Assembly: GCF_017310035.1 (NCBI RefSeq)
Contig: NZ_CP022296.1
Location: forward strand, 3,224,001-3,288,000
DNA length: 64,000 bases
From: Nocardioides sp. S5
GTDB taxonomy: Bacteria > Actinomycetota > Actinomycetes > Propionibacteriales > Nocardioidaceae
Direction: 5' to 3'
Under the pieces are notes generated by a model that was given only the letters and a program-made list of their open reading frames with translations, was not told the DNA's origin and searched no databases. Positions 16,306 to 26,934 of the stretch are shown here, piece after piece. The position numbers and the translations under genes were made by a program. Within the stretch, counting starts at the first letter, position 1, and every line of letters begins with the position of its first letter.

Positions 16306-17901
16306 TCAGCTCAGGTCGACCGCGCGCACCGAGGCGGCCTGCATGGCCGTCTCGATCTCGGCCAACGTCTCGGCCGGGATGGCCGAGTCGACGCTGAGCG
16401 CGACGAGGGCGGCGCCGCCCTTGTCCTGGCGTGAGACCTGCATGCCGGCGATGTTGACCGCGGCGGCGCCGAGGATGCCGCCGACGGTGCCGACCATGCC
16501 CGGACGGTCCTCGTAGGTGAGGAACGCCAGGTGGGTGGTCGGCTCGATGTCGACGTCGAAGCCGTTGACCTCGACCAGGCGCTCCTTCTGGGCGAGTCCC
16601 ACGAGGGTGCCGCTCACGGAGACCTGGGTGCCGTCGGCGAGCGTGCCGCGCAGCGTGATCAGGTTGCGGTGGTCGGGGCTCTCCGACTCCGTCACCAGGC
16701 GCACCTCGGTGCCACGCTCGGCGGCGAGGAGCGGCGCGTTGACGTAGGAGACCTGCTCCTCGACGATGTCGGCGAAGACGCCCTTGAGAGCAGCCAGCTC
16801 GAGCACCTTGACGTCGTACTCGGTGATCTCGCCGCGCACCTCCACGTCGAGCGCACTCGCGACCTCACCGGCCAGCGCGGTGAAGACGCGGCCGAGCTTC
16901 TCGGTCAGCGGGATGCCGGGGCGTACGTCCTCGGCGATGACCCCACCCTGGACGTTCACCGCGTCGGGCACGAGCTCGCCGCTGAGCGCGAGGCGCACCG
17001 AGCGAGCCACGGCGATGCCGGCCTTCTCCTGCGCCTCGTCGGTGGACGCACCGAGGTGGGGCGTCGCGACGACGTTCTCGAGCTCGAAGAGCGGGCTGTC
17101 GGTGCAGGGCTCGCTGGCGAAGACGTCGAGGCCGGCGGCGGCGATCTGGCCCGTCTTCAGGGCGTCGTAGAGGGCGGCCTCGTCGACGATGCCACCGCGG
17201 GCGGCGTTGACCAGGACGAGGCTCTGCTTGGCGGCCGCGAGCTGCTCGGCGCCGATGAGTCCGACCGTCTCGGGCGTCTTGGGCAGGTGCACGCTCATGA
17301 AGTCCGACTCCGCGAGCAGCGTGTCGAGGTCGACGAGACGTACGCCCATCTGCGCGGCGCGTCCGGCCTGGACGTAGGGGTCGTAGGCGATGACCTTCAT
17401 GCCGAAGGCGCTGAGGCGCTGCGCGACCAGGACGCCGATCCGGCCGAGGCCGACGATGCCGACGGTCTTCTCGTAGAGCTCGATGCCGGTGTACTTCGAG
17501 CGCTTCCACTCGCCGTTCTTCAGCGCCGCGTGCGCAGGGCTGAGGTGGCGGGCTGCGGCGAGCATCAGCGCGACGGCGAGCTCGGCGGCGCTGACGATGT
17601 TGGAGGTCGGCGCGTTGACGACCATCACGCCGGCCTGGGTGGAGGCCTTGACGTCGACGTTGTCGAGGCCGACGCCTGCGCGGGCGACGACCTTGAGCTT
17701 CCCCGCTGCGGCGAGCGCCTCGGCGTCGACCTTGGTCGCGGAGCGGACCAGGATCGCGTCGACATCAGCGATCGCGGGGATCAGCTCGGCGCGGTCGGCG
17801 CCGTTGCAGTGGCGGATCTCGAAGTCGGGACCGAGCGCCTCGATCGTGGCGGGGCTCAGCTCTTCGGCGATGAGTACGACAGGCTTGGCGGGTACGTTCA
17901 C
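16306..17901 (-). CDS. serA: D-3-phosphoglycerate dehydrogenase
   Basis: 531 residues, the long actinobacterial form. It catalyses the first step of serine synthesis, oxidising 3-phosphoglycerate with NAD. The catalytic/NAD domains show VGLDNVD, the nucleotide loop GLGRIG, the SVHLPKTPET segment, NAARGGIVDE and HLGAST with the active-site His. An allosteric substrate-binding domain (about 315-450) and a C-terminal ACT domain (RPGMVGTVGGILGAAAVNI) follow, so serine feedback is expected. It converges with the MocR gene, with a 12-base gap. Confidence 0.95.
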   Translation of the reverse strand: MNVPAKPVVLIAEELSPATIEALGPDFEIRHCNGADRAELIPAIADVDAILVRSATKVDAEALAAAGKLKVVARAGVGLDNVDVKASTQAGVMVVNAPTSNIVSAAELAVALMLAAARHLSPAHAALKNGEWKRSKYTGIELYEKTVGIVGLGRIGVLVAQRLSAFGMKVIAYDPYVQAGRAAQMGVRLVDLDTLLAESDFMSVHLPKTPETVGLIGAEQLAAAKQSLVLVNAARGGIVDEAALYDALKTGQIAAAGLDVFASEPCTDSPLFELENVVATPHLGASTDEAQEKAGIAVARSVRLALSGELVPDAVNVQGGVIAEDVRPGIPLTEKLGRVFTALAGEVASALDVEVRGEITEYDVKVLELAALKGVFADIVEEQVSYVNAPLLAAERGTEVRLVTESESPDHRNLITLRGTLADGTQVSVSGTLVGLAQKERLVEVNGFDVDIEPTTHLAFLTYEDRPGMVGTVGGILGAAAVNIAGMQVSRQDKGGAALVALSVDSAIPAETLAEIETAMQAASVRAVDLS

Positions 17902-18068
17902 AGCGGGGTCCTCAGTGGAAGATCACAAACGATCATGGAAGATCCGGGACTGCACGACGCTGTGCCCGGCCCACACTACCTGCGAGTCCGAGGACGGCCG
18001 AACCCGTCCCACTCCTCAGGTCACAGCCCCCTCCCCCGCGGTCCCGCTTCGGTGTCGGTGGGCGCTCC

Positions 18069-18074
18069 TACGAT
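18069..18074 (+). promoter_or_regulatory. -10-like hexamer of the YdeI-like gene
   Basis: TACGAT lies 6 bases before the ATG at 18081, supporting that start rather than the internal ATG at 18090. Confidence 0.45.
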
Positions 18075-18080
18075 GGCCGG

Positions 18081-18656
18081 ATGGGTGCGATGGACGACGC
18101 CGAGCAGCTCGAGCCGGCGGCGGTCGAGCAGTGGAGCGACTGGCTGCGCGAGCACCACGCGCAGCCGTCCGGGGTGTGGCTGGTGAGCCCTCGCAGGGCC
18201 GGCGACCGACCCTTCTCCTACGAGGCGGCCGTCGTGGAGGCGCTGCGCTTCGGCTGGGTCGACTCGACCGTGCGGCCCGTCGACGAGCACCGCTCGATGC
18301 AGTGGTTCGCCCCGCGCCGCGCCGGCAGCATGTGGACCCGGATCAACAAGGCCCGGGTCGCCCGCCTCGAGGAGGCCGGGCTGATGGAGCCGGCCGGGGC
18401 TGCTGCTGTTGTGGTCGCGAAGGAGACGGGCATGTGGACGCTGATGGACGCCGTCGAGGACTGCGTCGTGCCGGACGACCTGGCCGCGGCCCTCGACCGG
18501 CACCCGGGCTCGCGCGAGCACTGGGAGTCGTGGTCGGCGTCCGCGCAGAAGATGATCCTGACGTGGGTCGTGCTGGCCAAGCGACCCGAGACCCGGGCCG
18601 CGCGCGTGGCCACCACGGCCGAGAAGGCGGCCCGTGGGGAGAAGTCCCGACCCTAG
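18081..18656 (+). CDS. YdeI/OmdA-family protein
   Basis: 191 residues, YdeI/OmpD-associated family: a WSDWLREHHAQPSGVWLV start, the YEAAVVEALRFGWVDSTVRPVD segment, an FAPRRAGSMWTRINKARV stretch and a C-terminal SAQKMILTWVVLAKRPETRAARV helix region. Members are small cytoplasmic proteins linked in some species to stress or antimicrobial peptide tolerance; the molecular role is unknown. It is convergent with the FrnE-like gene. The start at 18081 is favoured by the upstream -10-like hexamer. Confidence 0.8.
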   Translation: MGAMDDAEQLEPAAVEQWSDWLREHHAQPSGVWLVSPRRAGDRPFSYEAAVVEALRFGWVDSTVRPVDEHRSMQWFAPRRAGSMWTRINKARVARLEEAGLMEPAGAAAVVVAKETGMWTLMDAVEDCVVPDDLAAALDRHPGSREHWESWSASAQKMILTWVVLAKRPETRAARVATTAEKAARGEKSRP

Positions 18657-18671
18657 TGCCGCCGCAGAGCC

Positions 18672-19388
18672 TCAGACGGGGCAGCCGTCGGGGCCGCACT
18701 CCTGGGCGCCCTCGCCGCCGGTGGCGAGCACCTCGATCGGGGGGTGCGACTCCGACCAGGCCCGCTCGAGCACCTGGGTGAACGTCTCGGTCGGCTGCGC
18801 CCCGGAGACGCCGTACTTCTGGTCGATGACGAAGAACGGCACCCCGCTGGCGCCGTACGCCTGCGCCTGCTCGACGTCGGCGTGCACGTCGGCCTCGAAC
18901 TCACGCGAGGCCAGCACCTCCTCCACCCGGGCCGCGTCGAGGCCGGCACCGACGGCGACCTCGCGCAGCACCGCGTGGTCGGCGACGTTGCGCGCCTCGG
19001 TGAAGTACGCCGCGAGCAGCGCCTCCTTCACCCGGCCCTGGAGCGGGTTGCCGCCCTCGGCGTGGGCGAGGTGGATCAGGCGGTGCGCGTCGACAGTGTT
19101 GAGGTGCAGGGTCTGGGAGAGCCGGTAGACCAGCCCCTCCTCGGCCGCGACGGCCTCGACGCGGTCCTGCATCTGCTGCGCACCGGCGGCCGACTGGCCG
19201 TACTTGCGGGCGATCATCTCCACCGCGCGCTCGGTCGGCTCGGTGGGCGCGCCGGGGTCGAGCTGGTAGGAGCGCCAGTGCACCTCCACCTCGTCGGCGT
19301 GGTCGAACGCAGCCAGGGCGTTCTCGATGCGGCGCTTGCCGATGTAGCACCACGGGCAGACGACGTCGGACCAGATCTCGATCAACAC
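18672..19388 (-). CDS. FrnE-like DsbA-family oxidoreductase
   Basis: 238 residues. A thioredoxin-like N-terminus begins MLIEIWSDVV with CPWC at 11-14, followed by the helical DsbA insertion and a return strand with the cis-Pro loop GASGVPFFVID. The C-terminus ends ECGPDGCPV, the second cysteine pair typical of FrnE-like proteins. There is no signal peptide, so it is a cytoplasmic disulfide isomerase/oxidoreductase, associated with oxidative-stress tolerance in related bacteria. The start is a GTG at 19388. Confidence 0.9.
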   Translation of the reverse strand: MLIEIWSDVVCPWCYIGKRRIENALAAFDHADEVEVHWRSYQLDPGAPTEPTERAVEMIARKYGQSAAGAQQMQDRVEAVAAEEGLVYRLSQTLHLNTVDAHRLIHLAHAEGGNPLQGRVKEALLAAYFTEARNVADHAVLREVAVGAGLDAARVEEVLASREFEADVHADVEQAQAYGASGVPFFVIDQKYGVSGAQPTETFTQVLERAWSESHPPIEVLATGGEGAQECGPDGCPV

Positions 19389-19436
19389 GTGTGCTCCAAC
19401 ACCGGCGTCGGCCCGGGTGTTCCCGCGCGTCCTCGG

Positions 19437-19461
19437 GGTTGAGTCGCTGGGAGACTCAACC
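19437..19461. repeat. 25-base palindromic repeat, copy 1 (intergenic)
   Basis: Arms ggttgagtc (19437-19445) and gactcaacc (19453-19461) are perfectly complementary. The inner 19 bases, 19440-19458, are identical to 40085-40103 inside a coding sequence. It lies between the FrnE-like gene start and the NCS1 permease stop. Confidence 0.75.
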
Positions 19462-19496
19462 CGTATCCCGGGCGTGTCGCGCCCGGGCAGCGGAGG

Positions 19497-20969
19497 TCAG
19501 GACTCCTGGCGGGCGACCGTGTGCCGCCGCAGGAGGTAGCCGCCGGACAGGCCGATGACCAGCGAGAACAGCACGCCGAGGTTGGCGAAGGCCCAGGCGC
19601 CGTCACGCCCGCCGAGGCCGAGCGGGCCGAGGAGGTAGCCCTGCCAGTTGTTCCACGAGGCGGCGTCACTGAACGAGTTGATGACCAGTCCCCATCCGAC
19701 CAGCGAGGCGACGGCCATCGTGGCGATCGAGGTCCAGTCGAAGGCGCCGTAGCGGCCCGAGGCGTCGAAGAGTGCCTCCTCGTCGTAGTCGCGGCGACGC
19801 AGGGCGAGGTCGGCGATCATGATGCCCGCCCAGGCCGCGAGCGGGACGCCGAGGGTGATGAGGAAGCTCTGGAACGGTCCGGCGAAGTCCTGGGCGATGA
19901 ACACGACGTAGAACGTGCCGAGCGTCAGCAGCACGCCGTCGACGGCAGCAGCCTGGGGGCGCGTGAGCCTCACCCCGAGCGAGAGCAACGTGAGGCCCGA
20001 GGAGTAGATGCCGAGCACCGCACCGCTGACCAGCGAGAGGACTGCGGCGAGCAGGAACGGGACGAGGAACCACGTCGGGAGCAGCGTGGCCAGGGTGCCG
20101 ATCGGGTCGCCCGCCACGCCGTCGAGGATCTCGGTCGAGGAGCCCGCCAGGGCGAGGCCGAAGAGCACCAGCACCACCGGGGCCAGCGCGCCGCCGAACG
20201 TGTTCCACGCGACGATCGAGGGGCCGGAGGCGGTGCGCTTCTGGTAGCGCGACCAGTCGGCCGCGATGTTGATCCAGCCGAGGCCGAAGCCTGTCATCAC
20301 CATCACCAGCGCACCGATCACCGCCTGGGTGGAGCCGGCCGGGATGGCCTGCACCGCCGACCAGTCGATGTCGTCGAGGGTGAGCACCATGTAGAGCACC
20401 GTCACCGCGCCGGTGATCCACGTCAGCACCGACTGCATCCGCATGATGACGTGGTAGCCCGCGACGCTCGCCGCGACGATGAGCGCGGCCACCACCACTG
20501 CCGCCACGATCTTGGTCCCGGTCCCGCCGCCCCACCCGAGACGCGTGAAGATCGTCGACGTCGCGAGGACCGCGAGGATGGCGAGGAAGGTCTCCCAGCC
20601 GATCGAGACCAGCCACGAGATCACGCCGGGCACCTTCTGGCCCTGCACGCCGAACGCCGCGCGGCTGAGGATCATGGTCGGCGCCGAGCCGCGCTTGCCG
20701 GCGATCGCGATCACTCCGCACAGGGCGAAGGACACGACGATGCCGACGACCGAGACCAGCACGCCCTGCCAGAACGAGATCCCGAAGTAGAGGACGAACG
20801 AGGCGTAGCTCAGGCCGAAGACCGACACGTTGGCGGCGAACCACGGCCAGAACAGGTCGCGAGGCCGTGCGGTCCGCGCCGACTCCTCGATGATCTCGAT
20901 GCCGGTGGTCTCCACGCCGAGACGGCGGGTCTGCTCGAGCCCCGAGCCGGTGGTCGCTGTGTTGCTCAT
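19497..20969 (-). CDS. NCS1-family nucleobase/cation symporter (CodB-like)
   Basis: 490 residues with about twelve hydrophobic helices. The RPRDLFWPWFAANVSVFGLSY start, GSAPTMILSRAAFGVQGQKVP after helix 2, and the WINIAADWSRYQKR segment are NCS1 hallmarks, closest to the purine-cytosine permease group. It would import a nucleobase or a related cyclic compound with H+ or Na+; the exact substrate cannot be read from the sequence and no catabolic partner gene is adjacent. The ATG at 20969 has TACGAT 6 bases upstream, a leaderless signature. Confidence 0.88.
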   Translation of the reverse strand: MSNTATTGSGLEQTRRLGVETTGIEIIEESARTARPRDLFWPWFAANVSVFGLSYASFVLYFGISFWQGVLVSVVGIVVSFALCGVIAIAGKRGSAPTMILSRAAFGVQGQKVPGVISWLVSIGWETFLAILAVLATSTIFTRLGWGGGTGTKIVAAVVVAALIVAASVAGYHVIMRMQSVLTWITGAVTVLYMVLTLDDIDWSAVQAIPAGSTQAVIGALVMVMTGFGLGWINIAADWSRYQKRTASGPSIVAWNTFGGALAPVVLVLFGLALAGSSTEILDGVAGDPIGTLATLLPTWFLVPFLLAAVLSLVSGAVLGIYSSGLTLLSLGVRLTRPQAAAVDGVLLTLGTFYVVFIAQDFAGPFQSFLITLGVPLAAWAGIMIADLALRRRDYDEEALFDASGRYGAFDWTSIATMAVASLVGWGLVINSFSDAASWNNWQGYLLGPLGLGGRDGAWAFANLGVLFSLVIGLSGGYLLRRHTVARQES

Positions 20970-20975
20970 GGGTGA

Positions 20976-20981
20976 ATCGTA
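20976..20981 (-). promoter_or_regulatory. -10-like hexamer of the NCS1 permease gene
   Basis: TACGAT lies 6 bases before the ATG at 20969, between the permease start and the ilvC terminator. Confidence 0.45.
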
Positions 20982-20998
20982 GGCCGCGGAACGACGAC

Positions 20999-21036
20999 GG
21001 CGCGCCGGGCAGGAGGTCGGTCCTGCCCGGCGCGCC
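20999..21036 (-). terminator. Strong hairpin terminator after ilvC
   Basis: A perfect 16-bp GC-rich stem (20999-21014 with 21021-21036) has a 6-base loop and lies 25 bases past the ilvC stop. No T-run follows, as is common for actinobacterial terminators. It separates the ilv operon from the permease promoter. Confidence 0.75.
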
Positions 21037-21061
21037 GTACGAGGTGTGCGCGGGTGTCGCG

Positions 21062-22717
<1,656 letters not shown>

Positions 22718-22718
<1 letters not shown>

Positions 22719-24475
22719 CAGAGGTCATCCTCGTCGAACTGGGGCGCGAGGTCGCGCGCGTACTGGATCTCGTCGTTGCTGCTGCCTGCTGCGACCATCG
22801 GCCAGACCATCGCGTCGCGGTGGACGCGGAAGTCGACCACGACGGGCTGGTCGTCGATCGACATCGCCTTCTCGATCGTGGCGTCGACCTCCTCGGGCGA
22901 CTCGCACGCCAGGCCCACGCAGCCGTAGGCGTCGGCGAGCTTGACGAAGTCGGGGATCCGCTTGGAGTGCAGGTCGGTGTTGGAGTAGCGCTCGTTGTAG
23001 AACAACGTCTGCCACTGGCGCACCATGCCGAGCGACTCGTTGTTGATGATCGCGACCTTGATCGGGATGTCGTTGATCGCGCAGGTGGCGAGCTCCTGGT
23101 TCGTCATCTGGAAGCAGCCGTCGCCGTCGATCGCCCAGACGCATGAGTCGGGCATGCCGACCTTGGCACCCATCGCGGCCGGCACCGAGAAGCCCATCGT
23201 GCCGAGGCCACCGGAGTTCAGCCACGTGTTGGGCCGCTCGTAGTCGATGAAGTGGGCCGCCCACATCTGGTGCTGGCCGACCCCCGAGGTGAAGATCGTC
23301 TCGGGACCGGCGATCGCGCCGAGGCGCTCGATGACGTACTGCGGGGACAGCGAGCCGTCGGCAGGCGCGTCGTAGCCGAGCGGGTAGCTCTTCTTCAGCC
23401 CGGCGAGGAAGGCGATCCAGGACTCGTAGTCACCGTCGGCGCCCTCGGCCTGCAGCAGGGCGACGAGCTGGGCGATGACCTCGCGGCAGTCACCGACGAT
23501 CGGCACGTCGGCGTGGCGGTTCTTGCCGATCTCGGCCGGGTCGATGTCGGCGTGGATGACCAGCGCGTTCGGGGCAAAGGAGTCAAGATTGCCGGTGACG
23601 CGGTCGTCGAACCGCGCTCCGAGGCTGATGATGAGGTCGCTCTTCTGCAGGCCCGCGACCGCGGCCACCGTGCCGTGCATGCCGGGCATGCCCAGGTGCT
23701 GCGGGTTGCTGTCGGGAAAGGCCCCGCGCGCCATCAGCGTCGTGACGACCGGGATGCCGGTGAGCGCCGCCAGCTGGGCCAGCTCGCGCGAGGCGCGGGC
23801 GCGGATCACGCCGCCGCCGACGTAGAGCACCGGACGGCGCGCCTCGCGGATCAGGCGCACGGCCTCCTTGATCTGCTTGGCGTGCGGCGTGGTGACGGGC
23901 CGGTAGCCCGGCAGCTGCAGCTCGGTCGGCCACGCGAACGTCGTCTGCGCCTGCAGCGCCGACTTGGCGACGTCGACGAGGACCGGTCCGGGGCGACCGG
24001 TCGAGGCGATGTGGAAGGCCTCGGCGATCGTGCGCGGGATGTCGTCCGGGTCGGTGACCAGGAAGTTGTGCTTGGTGATCGGCATCGTGATGCCGCGGAT
24101 GTCGGCCTCCTGGAAGGCGTCGGTCCCGATCATCGCGGCGCCGACCTGCCCGGTGACGGCGACCATCGGCACCGAGTCCATGTGCGCGTCGGCCAGTGGC
24201 GTCACCAGGTTGGTCGCGCCCGGCCCCGAGGTGGCCATGCAGACGCCGACGCGCCCGGTCGCCGAGGCGTACCCCTGCGCGGCGTGCCCGGCACCCTGCT
24301 CGTGGCGGACCAGGATGTGCCGGATCCGCGTGGAGTCCATCAGGGGGTCGTACGCCGGGAGGATCGCGCCGCCGGGGATGCCGAAGATGTCGGTCACACC
24401 GGCCGCCTCCAGGGACGTCACGAGGCTCTGCGCTCCCGTGACCGATCCGCTGACCTGTCCGCCCTGCTCCGTCAT
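22718..24475 (-). CDS. ilvB: Acetolactate synthase, catalytic large subunit
   Basis: 585 residues, ThDP-dependent. It makes acetolactate (valine, leucine) or acetohydroxybutyrate (isoleucine). The N-terminal [12 protein letters not shown] and the catalytic Glu in [14 protein letters not shown], the central FAD/2-oxo domain ([13 protein letters not shown]) and the ThDP/Mg motif [15 protein letters not shown] through NN are all visible. The ATG at 24475 begins MTEQGG. An Ile-Leu-Val leader peptide and a T-tailed terminator lie upstream, so expression should respond to branched-chain aminoacyl-tRNA supply. Confidence 0.97.
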
Positions 24476-24504
24476 GGTTCTTCTTCCGTCGTGTTCGGCC
24501 CAAC

Positions 24505-24537
24505 AAAAAACCCCTCGGCCCGGTGGGCGACGAGGGG
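24505..24537 (-). terminator. Intrinsic terminator of the ilvB attenuator
   Basis: The stem cccctcg (24511-24517) pairs with cgagggg (24531-24537) over a 13-base loop, followed on the minus strand by six T residues (24505-24510). It lies 30 bases before ilvB and downstream of the leader peptide. Confidence 0.8.
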
Positions 24538-24564
24538 TGACGCGTGTGCCTGCGGCCTGGGGCC

Positions 24565-24606
24565 TCAGCTCACGCGTCGCGTGCGTACAAGAATCTCGGT
24601 GCGCAT
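24565..24606 (-). CDS. Leader peptide of ilvBNC ([13 protein letters not shown])
   Basis: A 13-codon ORF carries Ile-Leu-Val in succession at residues 5-7 and one more Val at 12, the three end products controlled by the operon. It stops 28 bases before the terminator stem. The ATG at 24606 has a promoter placed for leaderless transcription: TTGACG at 24637-24642 and GACGGT at 24613-24618, 18 bases apart, with the latter 6 bases before the ATG. Leader-peptide attenuators upstream of ilvB are known in actinobacteria. Confidence 0.75.
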   Translation of the reverse strand: MRTEILVRTRRVS

Positions 24607-24612
24607 GCGACA

Positions 24613-24642
24613 ACCGTCGTCGCCGGGGGCCTCCGGCGTCAA
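24613..24642 (-). promoter_or_regulatory. Promoter of the ilvBNC leader
   Basis: A -35 TTGACG (complement of 24637-24642), an 18-base spacer and a weak -10 GACGGT (24613-24618) end 6 bases before the leader-peptide ATG. Confidence 0.5.
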
Positions 24643-24706
24643 GCAAGTGTGACAGTCGTCCCAACATGTGGAACACGAGTCCCACGATGTGGCACGTCGG
24701 ACGCGG

Positions 24707-25399
24707 TCAGCGGTCCAGCGGGGTGCAGATGCACGAGCGGTTGCCGTCGGCGTCCTCGACCACCCAGTACGACGGCGCGGCCGCGTCGCTGACGAGCCTC
24801 CCGCCCGCGTCGAGGACGGCTTGGAGCCGACGCTCCCCCTCGTCGTGCGGCACCCACACGTCGAGGTGCCAGCGCTGGTCGTGGTCCTGGGCGGGCAGCT
24901 CGGGCCCGGTCTCGTCCTCGCTCGTGGCGGGCTCCTGGAACCACAGCGTCGACACCTGACCACTGGGATCGACGGGCTCCCCGTCCTGGACCTCACCACC
25001 GATGAGCGCTGCGTAGAACGGGGCGAGCCGCGCGCCGTCCGCGGTGTCGAGGCCGGGCTCGACCTGGGTCAGACCGGAGACGTCCGCCGAAGCGCCCAGC
25101 TCGGCGGCGAAGCCGCTGATCTGCCGGGCGAGGTCGATGTCGCGGCTGGTGATGCCGCCGACGTCGTGGCTGGACAGGGTCACGATGACCTCGGGGTAGG
25201 TCACAGAGACGTCGGGGTGGTGGTCGGCCTCGTCGGCGGCCGCGCCGATCCGGTCGACCAGGGCCACGCCGGTGGCGAAGTCGCCGGTGCGGAAACGCGC
25301 CCGGAGCCGGTTGAGCACCGTGCGCCAGTCGTCGAGGCCGGCTGCGAGGACGTCGTCGTGGGTCAGGCGTGCCTTCGGGTCAGCGGTCGAGTCGCTCAT
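24707..25399 (-). CDS. Pterin-carbinolamine dehydratase / VOC-domain fusion
   Basis: 230 residues in two parts. Residues 10-100 form a 4a-hydroxytetrahydrobiopterin dehydratase-like domain with HHP (60-62), YPEVIVTLSSHD (68-79) and GGITSRDIDLA. Residues about 115-230 look like a VOC (glyoxalase/bleomycin-resistance) half-barrel: ARLAPFYAALIGGEV, WHLDVWVP, VVEDADGNRSCICTP. The dehydratase recycles pterin cofactor in aromatic hydroxylases, but no hydroxylase gene is nearby; the VOC part may bind a small ligand. The ATG at 25399 begins MSDSTADPKA. Confidence 0.8.
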   Translation of the reverse strand: MSDSTADPKARLTHDDVLAAGLDDWRTVLNRLRARFRTGDFATGVALVDRIGAAADEADHHPDVSVTYPEVIVTLSSHDVGGITSRDIDLARQISGFAAELGASADVSGLTQVEPGLDTADGARLAPFYAALIGGEVQDGEPVDPSGQVSTLWFQEPATSEDETGPELPAQDHDQRWHLDVWVPHDEGERRLQAVLDAGGRLVSDAAAPSYWVVEDADGNRSCICTPLDR

Positions 25400-25448
25400 G
25401 CGATCGACCCTGCCACGGAGCACCGACAGCGGCCACCCCCTGCCGGGA

Positions 25449-26465
25449 TCAGGTGAGGGTCTGGGTGATCTCCTGACGGTCCCGGTCAACCACGACGCGG
25501 GCCAGGGCACCGTTGACCAACGGCAGGTGCGGTGGCACGTGCCCGATCTCGAGGTCCCACACGATCGGCAGGTCGAGCCGGCCGAGCGCGTCGAGCACCG
25601 CCTCCCGCTGCGTCAGGTCGGGGTGGTCCGGTGCTCGGGTGCTGCCCACCAGCACTGCTGCCGCGCGGTCGAACCACCCGGCCAGCCGCATGCCGTGCAG
25701 GAAGCGGCAGATGTCGACGGCGTGGTCCTCGCACGCCTCGACGTAGACGATCGTCGGCTCGTCCAGCGCCTCCGCCCAGCCCCGCACATCGCCGTACGGC
25801 GTCCCGGCGAGGTGGCCGATCGTGTCGATGCAGCCACCGATCAGCCTCCCCGACACGTCGAGGCCGCCTCCCTCGTGGATCTCCCAGGCGCCCGTGCCCA
25901 CGTGCTTCCACGTCGTGGCCAGCGGGTCCTCCTCGAAGCGCCACCAGTCGGTGACGACGCCGGAGCCGCGCTGGGTGAAGGGCCCCTCACCGCTGACGAC
26001 GTCGAGCCAGTGCAGCAGCCCGTCGGGGACGGCGTACGGGGTGTCGGCCAGGTTGTCGCCGTGGACGGTGGCCCACCCGAGGCGGGTGGTGATCGGGAGC
26101 ATGACGGTGGAGAGGTCGGAGAAGCCGACCAGCCACGTCGGCTCCGCCGCGGCGAGGGCGTCCCAGTCGAGCAGGTCGACCAGGTCGATCGCGGTCTCGC
26201 CTCCCCACGGTGGGACGACGCAGGCGATGTCGGGGTCGGCGAGCATCCGGCTGAGCTCGGCGGCGCGCGCGGCGGCCGGCGCGGAGGTCAGGCCGGTGCC
26301 GTCCATGCACTCTCCCACCACGACGTCGTACCCCCTCTCGCGGAGCCACCCGACGCAGAAGTCGATACGCGCAGCGGCGGGGCCCGCCACCCCGGCCGAC
26401 GGCGAGGTGACGCCGATGCGGTCACCGGCACGGAGTGGGCGCGGGAAGCGCAGCGGCATGTCCAT
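25449..26465 (-). CDS. Peptidase S66 family (LD-carboxypeptidase/MccF-like)
   Basis: 338 residues. The N-terminal RPLRAGDRIGVTSPSAGV strand, the PPWGGETAIDLVDLLDWD segment and the nucleophile Ser116 in VGFSDLS match the S66 fold; the catalytic Glu lies in YVEACEDH and the His in IGHVPPHLPLVNGA. Members cleave the L,D bond of murein tetrapeptides during recycling or inactivate microcin C-type peptide nucleotides; the sequence cannot separate these roles. The ATG at 26465 is the first before the family core. It is divergent from the next gene with only 25 bases between starts. Confidence 0.85.
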   Translation of the reverse strand: MDMPLRFPRPLRAGDRIGVTSPSAGVAGPAAARIDFCVGWLRERGYDVVVGECMDGTGLTSAPAAARAAELSRMLADPDIACVVPPWGGETAIDLVDLLDWDALAAAEPTWLVGFSDLSTVMLPITTRLGWATVHGDNLADTPYAVPDGLLHWLDVVSGEGPFTQRGSGVVTDWWRFEEDPLATTWKHVGTGAWEIHEGGGLDVSGRLIGGCIDTIGHLAGTPYGDVRGWAEALDEPTIVYVEACEDHAVDICRFLHGMRLAGWFDRAAAVLVGSTRAPDHPDLTQREAVLDALGRLDLPIVWDLEIGHVPPHLPLVNGALARVVVDRDRQEITQTLT

Positions 26466-26490
26466 CCCCGGAGTCTGCCACCCTGTGTCC

Positions 26491-26934
26491 ATGGGTTTCG
26501 GTGACGTCGTGGGCCAGGCCATCCACTCCTCGAGCGCGGTGCCGCGCCTCTACGTCGCCGCGAGGAAGGCCGGGCTGGGGACCTCGGACACGTTCGAGGC
26601 GCTCCGCATCTCCCGCGACGCGATGACCAGCGCCGCCCAGCACGGGCGGGGCGTGCCGGGACGGGCCAACGCGATGCGGCACTTCATGTGGCAGGCGGTC
26701 CTGACGGCGCGCTTCGGGGTCGACGCGGCCCGCACGATCGCGGCCGCGCAGGAGGCCGGTACGCCGAGCCGCAGGGACTCGCGCATCGACACGCACAACA
26801 ACGAGGTCGGCCGGGCCTACGGCGCCGAGCACGCCGAGGACCTGCGGCCACTCACCCCCGGCGAGGCGATGGCGAGCCTGGTGCCGGTGGCGCTGGCGAA
26901 GTGGGAGGCCGACGAGCTGGTGTGGGTGAGGTAG
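26491..26934 (+). CDS. DUF6973-like protein of unknown function
   Basis: 147 residues. The segment NAMRHFMWQAVLTARFG, then DSRIDTHNNEVGRAYG, resembles a domain (DUF6973) with an RH...W motif and a D-x-HNN-x-xGR motif; conserved His, Asp and Asn hint at a metal or hydrolytic site. No signal peptide or membrane helix is present. The ATG at 26491 is close to the divergent S66 start. The stop directly abuts the stop of the convergent deaminase gene with no gap. Family assignment is tentative. Confidence 0.6.
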   Translation: MGFGDVVGQAIHSSSAVPRLYVAARKAGLGTSDTFEALRISRDAMTSAAQHGRGVPGRANAMRHFMWQAVLTARFGVDAARTIAAAQEAGTPSRRDSRIDTHNNEVGRAYGAEHAEDLRPLTPGEAMASLVPVALAKWEADELVWVR

